Shown here: piece by piece, positions 1 through 9,435 of the stretch | How the letters are laid out: every line of letters starts with the position of its first letter | How positions within the stretch are numbered: position 1 is the first letter of the stretch | Origin: Cryobacterium ruanii | GTDB lineage: Bacteria > Actinomycetota > Actinomycetes > Actinomycetales > Microbacteriaceae | Direction of reading: 5' to 3' | DNA: 64,000 nt | Assembly (NCBI RefSeq): GCF_004404055.1 | Contig: NZ_SOHK01000007.1 | Coordinates: forward strand, 124,001-188,000 | Notes under the pieces: generated by a model | Told to the model about the DNA's origin: nothing | Database searches by the model: none | What the model saw: the letters and a program-made list of their open reading frames with translations, nothing else | Translations under genes and position numbers: made by a program

Positions 1-163
1 GCGCGATACGGATGCTGCACCGCGGCATCCGCTGGGGAAGTCGTCTGCTCGGGCCCGGGGGCTGTCAACTCTGGCATGCGACAAGTGTAGTCAGGCAAGT
101 AATCAAGCCGGGAGCCAGTAGCCTAGAGCTACGTACCTGTTGGAGCAATCAGAGAGAGCGTGA

Positions 164-1501
164 ATGGACAAGCAGCGCGACTTCGTTCTTCGGACCATCG
201 AGGAACGGGGAATCAAGTTCGTTCGACTCTGGTTCACCGACGTCGTCGGCACACTGAAATCAGTCGCCATTGCACCCGCCGAGGTGGAGGGCGCGTTCAA
301 CGAAGGCCTCGGTTTCGACGGCTCCGCCATAGAGGGCCTCACCCGTTCATTCGAAGCGGATGTTCTCGCTCACCCGGATCCCACCACCTTCCAGATTCTG
401 CCCTGGCGCGGTGAAGTCGATCCGACCGCCCGCATGTTCTGCGACATCACCACGCCCGACGGCCAGCCGGCCGTGGCCGACCCTCGCAACGTGCTCAAGC
501 GCACCCTGGCCAAGGCGGCCGAACGCGGCTTCACTTTCTACACCCACCCCGAGGTGGAGTTCTACCTGCTCAAGTCGTCGAAATACGGCAAGAACGGACC
601 GATTCCGGTCGATTCGGCCGGCTACTTCGACAACGTCCCCGGCGGAACCGCCCACGATTTCCGTCGTCGCTCCGTGCGCATGCTCGAAGACCTCGGAATC
701 TCCGTGGAATTCAGCCACCATGAGGCCGGACCGGGCCAGAACGAGATCGACCTGCGGTACGCCGACGCGCTCACCACCGCCGACAACATCATGACGTTCC
801 GCACGGTAGTCAAAGAAGTCGCGATCGAGCAGGGCGTTTACGCGACGTTCATGCCCAAGCCGATGTCGGAGCACCCGGGATCCGGCATGCACACGCACAT
901 GTCGCTGTTCGAGGGCGACGCGAACGCCTTCTACGAGGCCGGCGCAAAGTACCAGCTCTCCAAAATCGGCCGCCAGTTCATCGCCGGGCTGCTCAAGCAC
1001 GCCCCGGAAATCACCGCCGTGACCAACCAGTTCGTCAACTCGTATAAACGGTTGTGGGGCGGCGACGAAGCCCCAAGCTTCGTCTGCTGGGGCCACAACA
1101 ACCGTTCAGCCCTCGTACGCGTGCCGCTGTACAAGCCCAACAAGGGCCAGAGCGCCCGGGTGGAGTACCGCGCTATCGACTCGGCAGCCAACCCTTACCT
1201 TGCATACTCGCTCATGCTGGCCGCCGGTCTCAAGGGCATCGAAGAGGGTTACGAATTGCCCCCGGAGGCCGAAGACAACGTGTGGAGCCTCAGTGACACG
1301 GAACGTCGTGCGCTCGGCTACACGCAGCTGCCGGCCAGTCTCGACCACGCCATCCAGTTCATGGAGGAGTCCGAGCTTGTCGCTGAGACCCTCGGCGAAC
1401 AGGTCTTCAACTATGTACTGCTAAACAAGCGGCAGGAATGGCGTGACTACCGGTCACAGGTCACTCCGTTTGAACTGCAGAAAAACCTGGAGATGCTCTA
1501 G
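164..1501 (+). CDS. glnA2: Glutamine synthetase, GlnA2-type (GSI-alpha-like)
   Basis: Type I glutamine synthetase of 445 residues; the family makes glutamine from glutamate, ammonia and ATP in the cytoplasm. The N-terminal beta-grasp domain includes GFDGSAIEG; the catalytic domain shows the metal-binding segments EVEFYL and HHEAGPGQNEID, then GSGMHTHMS and NRSALVRVP. The region that carries the adenylylation tyrosine in GlnA1 reads EDNVWSLSD here, with tryptophan instead, so control by GlnE is unlikely. This and the short length fit the actinobacterial GlnA2 group. The ATG follows a purine-rich AGAGAGAG stretch. glnE follows 38 bases later on the same strand, probably in one transcript. Some GlnA2 relatives are gamma-glutamylpolyamine synthetases, so the substrate is not certain. 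Confidence 0.93.
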   Translation: MDKQRDFVLRTIEERGIKFVRLWFTDVVGTLKSVAIAPAEVEGAFNEGLGFDGSAIEGLTRSFEADVLAHPDPTTFQILPWRGEVDPTARMFCDITTPDGQPAVADPRNVLKRTLAKAAERGFTFYTHPEVEFYLLKSSKYGKNGPIPVDSAGYFDNVPGGTAHDFRRRSVRMLEDLGISVEFSHHEAGPGQNEIDLRYADALTTADNIMTFRTVVKEVAIEQGVYATFMPKPMSEHPGSGMHTHMSLFEGDANAFYEAGAKYQLSKIGRQFIAGLLKHAPEITAVTNQFVNSYKRLWGGDEAPSFVCWGHNNRSALVRVPLYKPNKGQSARVEYRAIDSAANPYLAYSLMLAAGLKGIEEGYELPPEAEDNVWSLSDTERRALGYTQLPASLDHAIQFMEESELVAETLGEQVFNYVLLNKRQEWRDYRSQVTPFELQKNLEML

Positions 1502-1539
1502 CTCCTCACCGGTGTCGATGATCAAAGGAATCACCCGCG

Positions 1540-4500
1540 ATGGAGCGTTTGAAATTGACCCTGACCGAACTCGTTCGGGTCGGCTTCGTCGACCTCGCCG
1601 AGGTGCGTGTGCGCCTCGACGAGGTCGCCCTACTCGGTGCTGCCAGCCCCCACAGCGATTCCGGGGGTTCCGACCGTTTGACCGACACGCGGATGTTGTT
1701 GCCGCTGCTCACGGCAACAGCCAGCCCGGATGCCGCGCTCGTCGCCCTGGTCGCCCTGCTGCGTCAGGGTTCAGTTGAATTGTTCGACCTCCTCCAGTCA
1801 GATGCGGCGGCCGGGCGTCTCCTGAAAGTCCTCGGGGCGTCGAGCGGGCTGGCCGAATTCTTTCTGCGACACCCGGAAGAATTGCCAGTGCTGTCGACTC
1901 CGCTGGTCGTGCTGCCGAACGTCGATGCTCTGGTACACGACCTGCTCGACGCCGTTGGCGCCGTCGACGGATTCTCAGTACTGATCGATGATGAGGCGTG
2001 GGTCGCGTTGCGGGTACGTTATCGCCGACGGCTGGCGCAGCTCGCGGCCTTCGACCTCGAACAAGCCGACCCCGTGGCCGGACTCGACGGCGTAGCACGC
2101 ACCCTGTCGGATCTCGCCACCGCGGCGCTCGAGGCCGCCCTCGCGGTGGCCCGCACAATGATCAGCGGAGACACTGCCGGGCGCGGCGTTTTTTCGACCG
2201 ACCAGGTGGGCGCCACGCGCCTGGCCATCATCGGTATGGGCAAGGCCGGTGCGAGCGAGCTCAACTATGTGAGCGACGTCGACGTGATTTTCGTCGCCGA
2301 CGGCGACGAGACGGTCGGTCTGGAAAGCTCCCGCGCCGTCGAGATCGCCACCCGGCTTGCGGTGCTGATCATGCGCGGCCTCAATGAATCGGCCCTGGAG
2401 CCCGAGCTATGGGAGGTCGACCCCAACCTGCGCCCGGAGGGCAAGAGCGGCGCGCTCGTACGATCGATCGAATCCCACCTGGCCTACTACGACCGATGGG
2501 CGAAGAGTTGGGAGTTCCAGGCGCTGCTCAAGGCCCGCCCACTGGCCGGTGACCGTGAGCTCGGCGCGCGCTACATCGACGCCGTCACGCCGAAAGTCTG
2601 GAACAGCGCCAGCCGGGAAAATTTCGTCGAATCTGTACAGCGGATGCGGGAGCGGGTCACCGACAATATCCCCGATGACGAGGTCGATGTGCAGCTCAAA
2701 CTCGGTCCGGGCGGACTGCGCGACATCGAGTTCACGGTGCAACTGCTCCAGCTCGTGCACGGCCAGACCGACCCCGATGTTCGCCAGGCCGGCACGCTCC
2801 CGGCGCTGACCGCGTTGGCCACCGCCGGGTATGTCGGTCGCGCAGAAGCCACTGAATTCGCCCAGGACTATCGCATGCTTCGCCTGATGGAACACCGGCT
2901 GCAGCTGCAGAAGCTGCGCCGCACCCACCTGGTACCGCGCGACGAAGCACAGTTGCGGGTGCTCGCCCGGTCGACCGGGCTGGCCACGAGCGCTGCCGGG
3001 CTGACCATCCGCTGGTCTGAGACGAAGCAACGGGTGCGCGGCCTGCACGAGCGGCTGTTCTACCGCCCATTGCTGTCGGCGGTGGCGTCACTGCCGGCGG
3101 AAGGCCTGAACCTGACGAGTGCGCAGGCCGAGGCCCGCCTGGCGGCGATCGGTTTTCTCAATACCAAGGGGGCGCTCGCGCACATCGGAGCCCTCTCCGG
3201 CGGGGTGTCCAGGCGTGCGGCAATCCAGCGGCACCTGCTTCCGGTGCTGTTGCAGTGGCTATCGCAGGGGGCAGACCCCGACTATGGATTCCTGGCCTTT
3301 CGACGGCTGAGCGACAACCTCGGCTCGACCTACTGGTTCCTGCGCATGCTGCGCGATTCCTCGGGGGCCGCTGAACGCCTCACCCGGGTGCTGTCGGGGA
3401 GCAGGTACATCGGTGAGTTACTGGAGAAGATCCCCGAAGCGGTGGCCTGGCTCGAAGATGAAGCTGACCTGCAGCCCCGGCCGCTTAAGGCGCTGCAGGA
3501 CGAAGCACGGGCGGTGCTGGGCCGGCATGAGAGCGCGGATGCCGCCGCGACGATCCTGCGCGCAGCCCGCCGCCGAGAAATGCTTCGGCTGGCCTTCGCC
3601 TCCCTGCTCGGCCAGATCGATCTCGACCAGCTCGGTCAGGGCCTGACCGATGTCAACGCGACCTACATCCAGGGTGTTATCGCCGCCATCCGTGGGGGAG
3701 ACCTGTTAATCCAGGGTGATCCCAGGGCGGACCAGAGCGGCGCCGCTGGTCCCGACAGGCCCGACGGTGACGGAATCGAATTCGGCGTGATCGGTATGGG
3801 CCGGTTCGGAGGAGCCGAGCTCGGTTTTGGCTCCGACGCCGACGTCATGTACGTTTTTCGCGCTGGCATCCTCGAGGGTGAAGCGGCCAACGAACGGGCC
3901 CGCTACATCGTGCGCGAGCTCAACCGACTCACCGAAGATGGGCGGTTGCCGCTCGACCTGGACATCGGGCTGCGGCCCGAGGGCAGTAACGGCCCGGTCG
4001 TGCGGTCGCTGGACTCTTACCAGGCTTACTACCGCCGCTGGTCGCTGACCTGGGAGGCCCAGGCGCTCCTCCGCGGACGCGGGGTGGCTGGCGACGCTGC
4101 ATTGTTGCGCGACTTCGAAGCTGTTGCCGACGACGTGCGGTACCCGGTCGCGATCAGCGAGCAGGCCGTGCGGGAGGTTCGCCGCATCAAGGCCCGTGTG
4201 GAGAACGAGCGTCTGCCGCAAGCCGCCGACCCGAACCGGCACCTCAAGCTGGGGCGCGGCTCACTCAGCGACGTGGAGTGGCTGGTCCAGCTCCTGCAGC
4301 TGCAGCACGCGGCGGCGATTCCGGCGCTGCGTACGACTTCGACTCTGTCGGCGTTGACGGAGGCGGTCAACGCCGGCTTGATACCGACAGCGGATGCCGC
4401 GGTGTTGCGCAGCGCCTGGATTTTCGCATCCCGCGCCCGCTCGGCGATCACACTGTGGACGAACCACACTTCGAACGTGTTGCCTACCGATCGTGCCGCC

Positions 4501-4650
4501 CTCGAGGGCATCGCCCGGGTCATGGAATACCCGCCTGGGTCGGGGAACCAGCTCGAGGACGACTACCTCGCCATGACCCGACGCTCCCGGGCCGTGTTTG
4601 AGCGCCTGTTCTACGGCCCCGTGGAACGTCCGGGGCCCAACGTCGGCTGA
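1540..4650 (+). CDS. glnE: Bifunctional glutamine synthetase adenylyltransferase/deadenylase
   Basis: GlnE of 1036 residues, near the usual family length. It adds and removes AMP on the regulatory tyrosine of GlnA1, switching glutamine synthetase activity with nitrogen status. Two nucleotidyltransferase halves are visible: the N-terminal one has GMGKAGASELNYVSDVDV (about residue 229) and the C-terminal one GMGRFGGAELGFGSDADV (about residue 750), each with the SDxD metal-binding motif; the N-terminal half is normally deadenylating and the C-terminal adenylating. The ATG at 1540 follows AAAGGA. The gene lies between glnA2 and a convergent glnA whose product carries the target tyrosine, the standard actinobacterial arrangement. 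Confidence 0.97.
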   Translation: MERLKLTLTELVRVGFVDLAEVRVRLDEVALLGAASPHSDSGGSDRLTDTRMLLPLLTATASPDAALVALVALLRQGSVELFDLLQSDAAAGRLLKVLGASSGLAEFFLRHPEELPVLSTPLVVLPNVDALVHDLLDAVGAVDGFSVLIDDEAWVALRVRYRRRLAQLAAFDLEQADPVAGLDGVARTLSDLATAALEAALAVARTMISGDTAGRGVFSTDQVGATRLAIIGMGKAGASELNYVSDVDVIFVADGDETVGLESSRAVEIATRLAVLIMRGLNESALEPELWEVDPNLRPEGKSGALVRSIESHLAYYDRWAKSWEFQALLKARPLAGDRELGARYIDAVTPKVWNSASRENFVESVQRMRERVTDNIPDDEVDVQLKLGPGGLRDIEFTVQLLQLVHGQTDPDVRQAGTLPALTALATAGYVGRAEATEFAQDYRMLRLMEHRLQLQKLRRTHLVPRDEAQLRVLARSTGLATSAAGLTIRWSETKQRVRGLHERLFYRPLLSAVASLPAEGLNLTSAQAEARLAAIGFLNTKGALAHIGALSGGVSRRAAIQRHLLPVLLQWLSQGADPDYGFLAFRRLSDNLGSTYWFLRMLRDSSGAAERLTRVLSGSRYIGELLEKIPEAVAWLEDEADLQPRPLKALQDEARAVLGRHESADAAATILRAARRREMLRLAFASLLGQIDLDQLGQGLTDVNATYIQGVIAAIRGGDLLIQGDPRADQSGAAGPDRPDGDGIEFGVIGMGRFGGAELGFGSDADVMYVFRAGILEGEAANERARYIVRELNRLTEDGRLPLDLDIGLRPEGSNGPVVRSLDSYQAYYRRWSLTWEAQALLRGRGVAGDAALLRDFEAVADDVRYPVAISEQAVREVRRIKARVENERLPQAADPNRHLKLGRGSLSDVEWLVQLLQLQHAAAIPALRTTSTLSALTEAVNAGLIPTADAAVLRSAWIFASRARSAITLWTNHTSNVLPTDRAALEGIARVMEYPPGSGNQLEDDYLAMTRRSRAVFERLFYGPVERPGPNVG

Positions 4651-4670
4651 CCGCGCGGCGGGCGCGGCGG

Positions 4671-4722
4671 CGAACACAGGAAAGGGACCGCATCCGAAGA
4701 TGCGGTCCCTTTCCTGTGTTCG
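4671..4722. terminator. 24-bp perfect hairpin between convergent glnE and glnA
   Basis: A perfect inverted repeat: 4671-4694 pairs with 4699-4722 around a CGAA loop, which reads as a UUCG tetraloop closed by a C-G pair in the minus-strand transcript. It lies between the glnE stop and the glnA stop and can terminate both. No separate U-tract follows; the run CCCTTTCC lies inside the stem. Confidence 0.88.
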
Positions 4723-4729
4723 CTATGGC

Positions 4730-6154
4730 CTAGACGCCGTAGTAGAGCTCGAACTCGAACGGGTGCGGACGCTGGGCGAGCGGCTTGATCTCGTTTTCGC
4801 GCTTGTACTCGATCCAGGTCTCGATCAGCTCGGGTGTGAACACGTTTCCGGCAAGCAGGAAGTCGTGGTCGGCTTCGAGGGCCTGCAGGGCCTCCTCGAG
4901 TGACGCGGGAACCTGGGGGATGTTCTTGGCTTCTTCCGGCGGCAACTCGTAGAGGTCCTTGTCGATGGGCTCGTGCGGCTCAATGCGGTTCTTGATACCG
5001 TCGAGGCCGGCCATGAGCTGCGCGGCGAACGCGAGATACGGGTTACCGGACGCGTCGGGAGCGCGGAACTCGAGGCGCTTTGCCTTCGGATTGGTTCCCG
5101 TGATCGGGATGCGAATCGAGGCCGAGCGGTTACCGGCCGAGTAGACCAGGTTGACCGGGGCTTCGAAACCGGGAACGAGACGGTGGTACGAGTTGACCGT
5201 GGGGTTCGTGAAAGCGAGAACGGCCGGGGCATGCTTCAGCAGGCCTCCGATGTACCAACGGGCCACGTCCGAGAGTCCGCCATAGCCGGCCTCGTCGTAG
5301 AACAACGGCTTGCCGTCGGCCCACAGGGACTGGTGTGTGTGCATACCGGAACCGTTGTCGCCGAACAGGGGCTTGGGCATGAAGGTCGCGGTCTTGCCCC
5401 AATCGTGGGCCGTGTTTTTGACGATGTACTTGAATTTCAGCAGGTCGTCGGCCGCGTGCACCATGGTATCGAACTTGTAGTTGATCTCACCCTGGCCGCC
5501 GGTACCTACCTCGTGGTGACTGCGTTCGAGGATGAGGCCCGCTTCGATGAGTTTGAGGCAGATGTCGTCGCGCATGTCGACGTGCTGGTCGACCGGGCTA
5601 ACCGGAAAGTAGCCGCCCTTGAACGGCGTCTTGTTGGCGAGGTTTCCACCCTCTTCTTTCTTGCCGGAGTTCCAGGCGCCTTCACTGGAGTCCACAGAGT
5701 AGAAGCTCGTGTGCTGGTTCACTTCGTAGCGTACATCGTCGAAGATATAGAATTCGGCTTCGGAACCGAAGAACGCGGTGTCGCCGATGCCGGTGGAGGC
5801 GAGGTACTTTTCGGCCTTCTTGGCTACCTGGCGCGGGTCCTTGGAGTAGATCTCGCCGTTGCGCGGGTTGTAAATGTCGAACAGCATGATCAGGGTGCGC
5901 TCGGTGCGGAAGGCATCGATGTACGCCGTGGAGACGTCGGGGATGAGCTGCATGTCGGATTCGTGGATCGACGCGAAACCGCGGATCGAGGAACCATCAA
6001 ACATTTGGCCAACGGTGAAGAACTCTTCGTCGACGGTGGATGCCGGAATGTTGAAGTGCTGCTGCACACCGGGGAGATCGGTGAAACGGATGTCAAGAAA
6101 CTTGACGTCTGTGTCTTTGATGAATTTGAGCACTTCGGACGAATCGCGGAACAT
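4730..6154 (-). CDS. glnA: Glutamine synthetase type I (GlnA1, GSI-beta)
   Basis: Main ammonia-assimilating glutamine synthetase, 474 residues from the chosen start. The N-terminus [14 protein letters not shown] matches the family; the catalytic domain shows [36 protein letters not shown] and NRSASIRIP. The adenylylation loop [10 protein letters not shown] keeps the tyrosine that GlnE modifies. I prefer the ATG at 6154 over an upstream in-frame ATG at 6214 because CTGGAG lies about 12 bases ahead of it and the extra 20 residues are not family-like. A GlnR-type box at 6233-6270 overlaps the predicted minus-35 region, so expression is probably nitrogen-controlled in addition to adenylylation. 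Confidence 0.97.
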   Translation of the reverse strand: MFRDSSEVLKFIKDTDVKFLDIRFTDLPGVQQHFNIPASTVDEEFFTVGQMFDGSSIRGFASIHESDMQLIPDVSTAYIDAFRTERTLIMLFDIYNPRNGEIYSKDPRQVAKKAEKYLASTGIGDTAFFGSEAEFYIFDDVRYEVNQHTSFYSVDSSEGAWNSGKKEEGGNLANKTPFKGGYFPVSPVDQHVDMRDDICLKLIEAGLILERSHHEVGTGGQGEINYKFDTMVHAADDLLKFKYIVKNTAHDWGKTATFMPKPLFGDNGSGMHTHQSLWADGKPLFYDEAGYGGLSDVARWYIGGLLKHAPAVLAFTNPTVNSYHRLVPGFEAPVNLVYSAGNRSASIRIPITGTNPKAKRLEFRAPDASGNPYLAFAAQLMAGLDGIKNRIEPHEPIDKDLYELPPEEAKNIPQVPASLEEALQALEADHDFLLAGNVFTPELIETWIEYKRENEIKPLAQRPHPFEFELYYGV

Positions 6155-6232
6155 GCGGAATAACTCCAGACGACGAGGGCGTGAAAACGGCCGAATCGGA
6201 CACATCGGCTTCATTGAGATTAGTAGCGCTGC

Positions 6233-6270
6233 GTTACTTGTCCGTGACGCTTATGTTTCGCCCATGTTAC
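6233..6270 (-). promoter_or_regulatory. GlnR-type binding box and promoter of glnA
   Basis: Read on the minus strand: GTAAC (6270-6266), six bases, GAAAC (6259-6255), six bases, GTCAC (6248-6244), six bases, GTAAC (6237-6233). This matches the GlnR pattern of alternating gTnAc and GaAAc half-sites with exact 6-base spacing; only the last half-site departs. A minus-10-like TAATCT lies at 6223-6218, putting the box centre near -40, where an activator would bind. The box also lies upstream of the divergent RDD gene. Confidence 0.78.
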
Positions 6271-6286
6271 AGGGAGGCCCCATCGG

Positions 6287-6292
6287 TAGACT
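6287..6292 (+). promoter_or_regulatory. Minus-10 element of the RDD gene (leaderless)
   Basis: TAGACT ends six bases before the GTG at 6299, so transcription would start at or next to the start codon. No Shine-Dalgarno sequence is needed. The GlnR-type box ends 17 bases upstream of this element. Confidence 0.5.
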
Positions 6293-6298
6293 CATCGG

Positions 6299-6727
6299 GT
6301 GCCAGACTCCAACTCCCGCCCGAACACTTTTGGTCAGCTTCCTCCCAGTAAATGGCCGGGGGAGCGCCTCGGCTTGCCCCGGTTCGGGCCCAGTTCCATC
6401 GGCCGGCCTGGGCGACGACTGCTCGGCTTCGCCATCGACTGGGCGATCGCCATCGGAGTCTCGGCGATCTTCTTCAACTACGATCCGGCCGCCAACCTGA
6501 TCATTTTCGTCATACTGCAGATCGTCTTCATTCCCACGATCGGAGCAAGTCTGGGCCATCGGCTGGTCGGACTGCGGGTTATCTCCATCCACGGCGGGTG
6601 GATCGGACCGTGGCGTCCGATCGTACGCTCGGTTCTCCTGGGGATTGCGCTTCCCGCACTGGTCTGGGACTCCGACCAACGCGGCTTCCATGACAAGGTC
6701 GCGGGTACGGCCCTCATCCGCCGATAG
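6299..6727 (+). CDS. RDD family membrane protein
   Basis: Small membrane protein of 142 residues. The RDD pattern is visible: RPGRRLLGFAIDW with the first helix (about residues 38-60), a second helix (about 62-85), GLRVISIHGG, and a C-terminal helix followed by the family ending RGFHDKVAGTALI. RDD proteins are integral membrane proteins, mostly of unknown or transport-related role. The GTG at 6299 is divergent from glnA and shares its upstream region, which suggests coordinated nitrogen control; that is inference. It converges on the DUF4191 gene with a bidirectional terminator between. Confidence 0.88.
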   Translation: MPDSNSRPNTFGQLPPSKWPGERLGLPRFGPSSIGRPGRRLLGFAIDWAIAIGVSAIFFNYDPAANLIIFVILQIVFIPTIGASLGHRLVGLRVISIHGGWIGPWRPIVRSVLLGIALPALVWDSDQRGFHDKVAGTALIRR

Positions 6728-6747
6728 CCTCCTGCAAGAACGAGATA

Positions 6748-6774
6748 GGGCCGAAACGCTGTGAGTTTCGGCCC
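6748..6774. terminator. Bidirectional terminator hairpin
   Basis: GGGCCGAAAC (6748-6757) pairs with GTTTCGGCCC (6765-6774) around a 7-base loop, between the convergent RDD and DUF4191 genes. The minus-strand transcript has few uridines after the stem, so the hairpin probably acts by its stability. Confidence 0.75.
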
Positions 6775-6795
6775 TTCATCTCCCCCTGCTTTTGG

Positions 6796-7503
6796 TCAGC
6801 CGCGCTGCGGCCGCGCTTTCATCGGGTCGACGCCCTTGGGAATGGGGAGTTTCGTGCCCATGGAGTTGAGGCGGTTGTTCACAGCGAGCACCTCGGCCTT
6901 GGTGAGCGTCGGCTTGATCCTAGTCAGGCGGCGTGCCAGCTTGTGCAGTGGTACGGCGTCGTCGTCCGGTCCGACCGAGATGACCGTCACGCCGACGTTT
7001 CCGCCGATGCGCACAATTTTGCGCTTTTCTTCGTCGAGCATACGGGTCGTGCGCGTCTTGGGACCCTCGCTGATCAGCACGACACCGCCGCGGCCGACAG
7101 CACGGTAAACCGCATCCTGCGTCTTGCCGTTGACGGCCACCGGCATTTCACTGCCCACCCAGCCCCGTTTGAGCGAGCTGCGCAAGACTGCACCGACGGC
7201 TCCGGGCTGGCCCTCGATCTGCGAATAGGCAGCCTTCTCGGCGCGACGGCCGAGGATGATGAGCATCGCCAGGATACCGGCGAGTACGCCGGCGACGATC
7301 CAGAGCACCATCGTAAAAACGTTGCTGCCTGGTATCAGCAGGGCCAGTGCCAGGCTGATCAGAACGGGTATGAGGAAGGCCAAAACCAGGATCCAGACGA
7401 TGTTCGAGTCGTAGCGTCTCGTCATCTGGAAAACCTGCCACATTTGCTTCAAGCGGCCGGGCTGTTTTGGTTTTTTGGGGGTCTTTTCCTTGCTGCGTGC
7501 CAT
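6796..7503 (-). CDS. DUF4191 domain membrane protein
   Basis: Protein of 235 residues matching the actinobacterial DUF4191 family. It has a lysine-rich N-terminus (MARSKEKTPKKPKQ), two adjacent transmembrane helices (about residues 36-58 and 64-86), then a cytoplasmic basic domain with GRRAEKAAYSQIEGQPGAVG and GRGGVVLISEGP. Its function is not known. In actinobacteria it typically follows lipA, as here. A minus-10-like TAGTCT (7516-7511) lies seven bases before the ATG, so it may have its own leaderless promoter as well as readthrough from lipBA. Confidence 0.88.
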   Translation of the reverse strand: MARSKEKTPKKPKQPGRLKQMWQVFQMTRRYDSNIVWILVLAFLIPVLISLALALLIPGSNVFTMVLWIVAGVLAGILAMLIILGRRAEKAAYSQIEGQPGAVGAVLRSSLKRGWVGSEMPVAVNGKTQDAVYRAVGRGGVVLISEGPKTRTTRMLDEEKRKIVRIGGNVGVTVISVGPDDDAVPLHKLARRLTRIKPTLTKAEVLAVNNRLNSMGTKLPIPKGVDPMKARPQRG

Positions 7504-7551
7504 GGGTACAAGACTACCCAGTCACTCGAATGCCGCGTGACCGAATTCGCA

Positions 7552-8541
7552 TTACGAGGCGGCCTGCGCGAACCCGAGCTGGGCATCCGCCAACTGGCGC
7601 AATTCGGCGGGGATTTCCCGTCCGGTCGCGACCATCGACTGGGCCCACAGCCGACCCGCACGATAGGACGAGCGCACGAGCGGTCCGGACAGCACGCCGA
7701 GAAAGCCGATCTCCTTCGCTTCCTCGTTGAGCTCGACGAATTCTTCCGGACGTACCCAACGGGCCACCGGCAGATGACGGGCGCTCGGGCGCAGGTACTG
7801 CGTGATCGTGATGATGTCGGTGCCAGCCTCGTGCAGGTCGTGCAGCGCCTGGGTGATCTCGGCGCGTTCCTCACCCATACCAAGGATCAGGTTGGACTTC
7901 GTTATCATTCCGGCCTTGCGGCCCTGGGTGAGCACGTCGAGTGACCGGTCATACCGAAATGCCGGGCGGATGCGCTTGAAGATGCGTGGAACGGTTTCCA
8001 CATTGTGAGCGAAAACCTCCGGTCTGGCATCGAAGACCTGGGCGAGGTGCTCCGGGTTGCCGGAGAAGTCCGGCACGAGAATCTCCACGCCGGTTCCGGG
8101 GCTCTGCTGATGGATCTGGCGGATCGTTTCCGCGTAGAGCCAGGCGCCCTCATCGGGCAGGTCATCGCGGGCGACACCGGTCACGGTGGCATAGCGCAGG
8201 TTCATGGACACAACGGATTCGCCGACGCGACGCGGTTCATCCGTGTCATAGTCGGCTGGCTTTCCGGTGTCGATCTGACAGAAGTCGCACCGTCTGGTGC
8301 ACTGCGAGCCACCGATCAGGAAGGTCGCTTCGCGGTCTTCCCAGCATTCGAAAATGTTCGGACAGCCCGCCTCCTGGCAGACGGTGTGCAAATTTTCGCT
8401 CTTGACCAGGCTCTGCAGTTTTTGATATTCCGGACCCATCCGGGCGACCGTCTTGATCCAGGACGGCTTGCGTTCGATCGGGGTTTCCGCGTTGCGGATT
8501 TCCAGGCGCAGGAGTTTGCGGCCTTCGGGTACTGCGCTCAT
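7552..8541 (-). CDS. lipA: Lipoyl synthase (radical SAM)
   Basis: LipA of 329 residues inserts two sulfurs into octanoyl groups on lipoyl domains, using SAM and two 4Fe-4S clusters. The radical SAM motif CTRRCDFCQ and the auxiliary-cluster motif [12 protein letters not shown] are both present, along with PDFSGN and EELRQLAD-type C-terminal residues. The ATG at 8541 (MSAVPEGRK) overlaps the lipB stop by four bases (ATGA), so the two are translationally coupled; the longer open frame upstream is only a shadow of lipB. Its targets include the sucB lipoyl domain encoded nearby. Confidence 0.97.
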   Translation of the reverse strand: MSAVPEGRKLLRLEIRNAETPIERKPSWIKTVARMGPEYQKLQSLVKSENLHTVCQEAGCPNIFECWEDREATFLIGGSQCTRRCDFCQIDTGKPADYDTDEPRRVGESVVSMNLRYATVTGVARDDLPDEGAWLYAETIRQIHQQSPGTGVEILVPDFSGNPEHLAQVFDARPEVFAHNVETVPRIFKRIRPAFRYDRSLDVLTQGRKAGMITKSNLILGMGEERAEITQALHDLHEAGTDIITITQYLRPSARHLPVARWVRPEEFVELNEEAKEIGFLGVLSGPLVRSSYRAGRLWAQSMVATGREIPAELRQLADAQLGFAQAAS

Positions 8542-9233
8542 GAGTTTGTCCTGACGGTGTCGAGGCTGGCCTGGGTGGTGTTGGCCGAAGGCCTGCTCAC
8601 GGGGTTCAGATTCGTGGAGCGACGAAAGGCCGCCGTAATGGGTTCGATCAATTCGTTCGGGTCGACGGTGCGCCCGAGCACGCGGGACATTGTGGTCACC
8701 CCGGCGTCGCGGATTCCGCAGGCGATGATGCGGGAATAGGGTTCGAGAGAGTTGCTGCAATTGAGGGCAAAACCGTGCATGGTCACACCTTGGGCGACCC
8801 GAATGCCAATGGCGGCGATCTTGTCTTCGTGACCGGCCTCCCCAACCCACACCCCGGAGCGTCCGGCCACTCGCACGGCATCGATCCCGAATTCAATCAG
8901 AACCTCGATCAGGATGCCTTCGAGGGATCGAACGTAGCCGACGACGTCGACGGGTTCCTGCAGGTGCAAGATCGGATAGCCGACAAGCTGGCCGGGGCCG
9001 TGCCAGGTGATTTTGCCACCTCGGTCGACGTCGATGACCGGCGTGTCGTCAATCGGGCGTTCCTCGGGCAGGGTGCGCTTTCCGGCGGTGTACACGGCCG
9101 GATGCTCCAGCAGGAGGACGGTGTCTGGGCGCTCTCGGGCGACGACGGAACGATGGACTGCGCGTTGGAGCTCAAGGCCCTCAACATACGGCACGGGGTT
9201 GGCGCTTAGCCCCGCGACGACAAAGTCGAGCAT
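8538..9233 (-). CDS. lipB: Octanoyltransferase
   Basis: LipB of 231 residues moves octanoyl from acyl carrier protein to lipoyl domains, the first step of lipoate assembly. Visible motifs: [17 protein letters not shown] with the conserved substrate-binding region, [15 protein letters not shown](V) with the catalytic-lysine segment, and HGFALNC. The start is placed at ATG 9233 ([10 protein letters not shown]). A minus-10 TATACT ends six bases upstream, pointing to a leaderless message; the further upstream in-frame extension is arginine-rich and not family-like. It forms an operon with lipA and is divergent from the pseudokinase gene. Confidence 0.96.
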   Translation of the reverse strand: MLDFVVAGLSANPVPYVEGLELQRAVHRSVVARERPDTVLLLEHPAVYTAGKRTLPEERPIDDTPVIDVDRGGKITWHGPGQLVGYPILHLQEPVDVVGYVRSLEGILIEVLIEFGIDAVRVAGRSGVWVGEAGHEDKIAAIGIRVAQGVTMHGFALNCSNSLEPYSRIIACGIRDAGVTTMSRVLGRTVDPNELIEPITAAFRRSTNLNPVSRPSANTTQASLDTVRTNS

Positions 9234-9239
9234 CTGCAC

Positions 9240-9245
9240 AGTATA
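9240..9245 (-). promoter_or_regulatory. Minus-10 element of lipB (leaderless)
   Basis: TATACT on the minus strand (9245-9240) is six bases from the lipB ATG at 9233. No convincing minus-35 at 17-base spacing is visible, as is common in actinobacteria. Confidence 0.5.
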
Positions 9246-9435
9246 GGGGCAGGGTAGGTCCAATGGGCGCAGTGGGCACGGGGCGGCCCGAGCGCGCATG
9301 CGTCGGCTCCTCCACCGCAGCGCGTCGCTCTTGCTCTGCACGAACGCGGCGTCCGCGGCTCGGCCCACGGGGCTACTGCCTGATCATGGTCGAGTGAGAA
9401 GACGCGCTGAACGACCCCTGGTTTCGGTCGACGAT

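Noticed and set aside
12-257. Short plus-strand open frame at the left edge
   Set aside because: Overlaps glnA2 in another frame and lacks family features.
4973-6163. Long plus-strand open frame (396 codons) antisense to glnA
   Set aside because: Shadow of the strongly conserved glnA; no family features and no ribosome-binding site.
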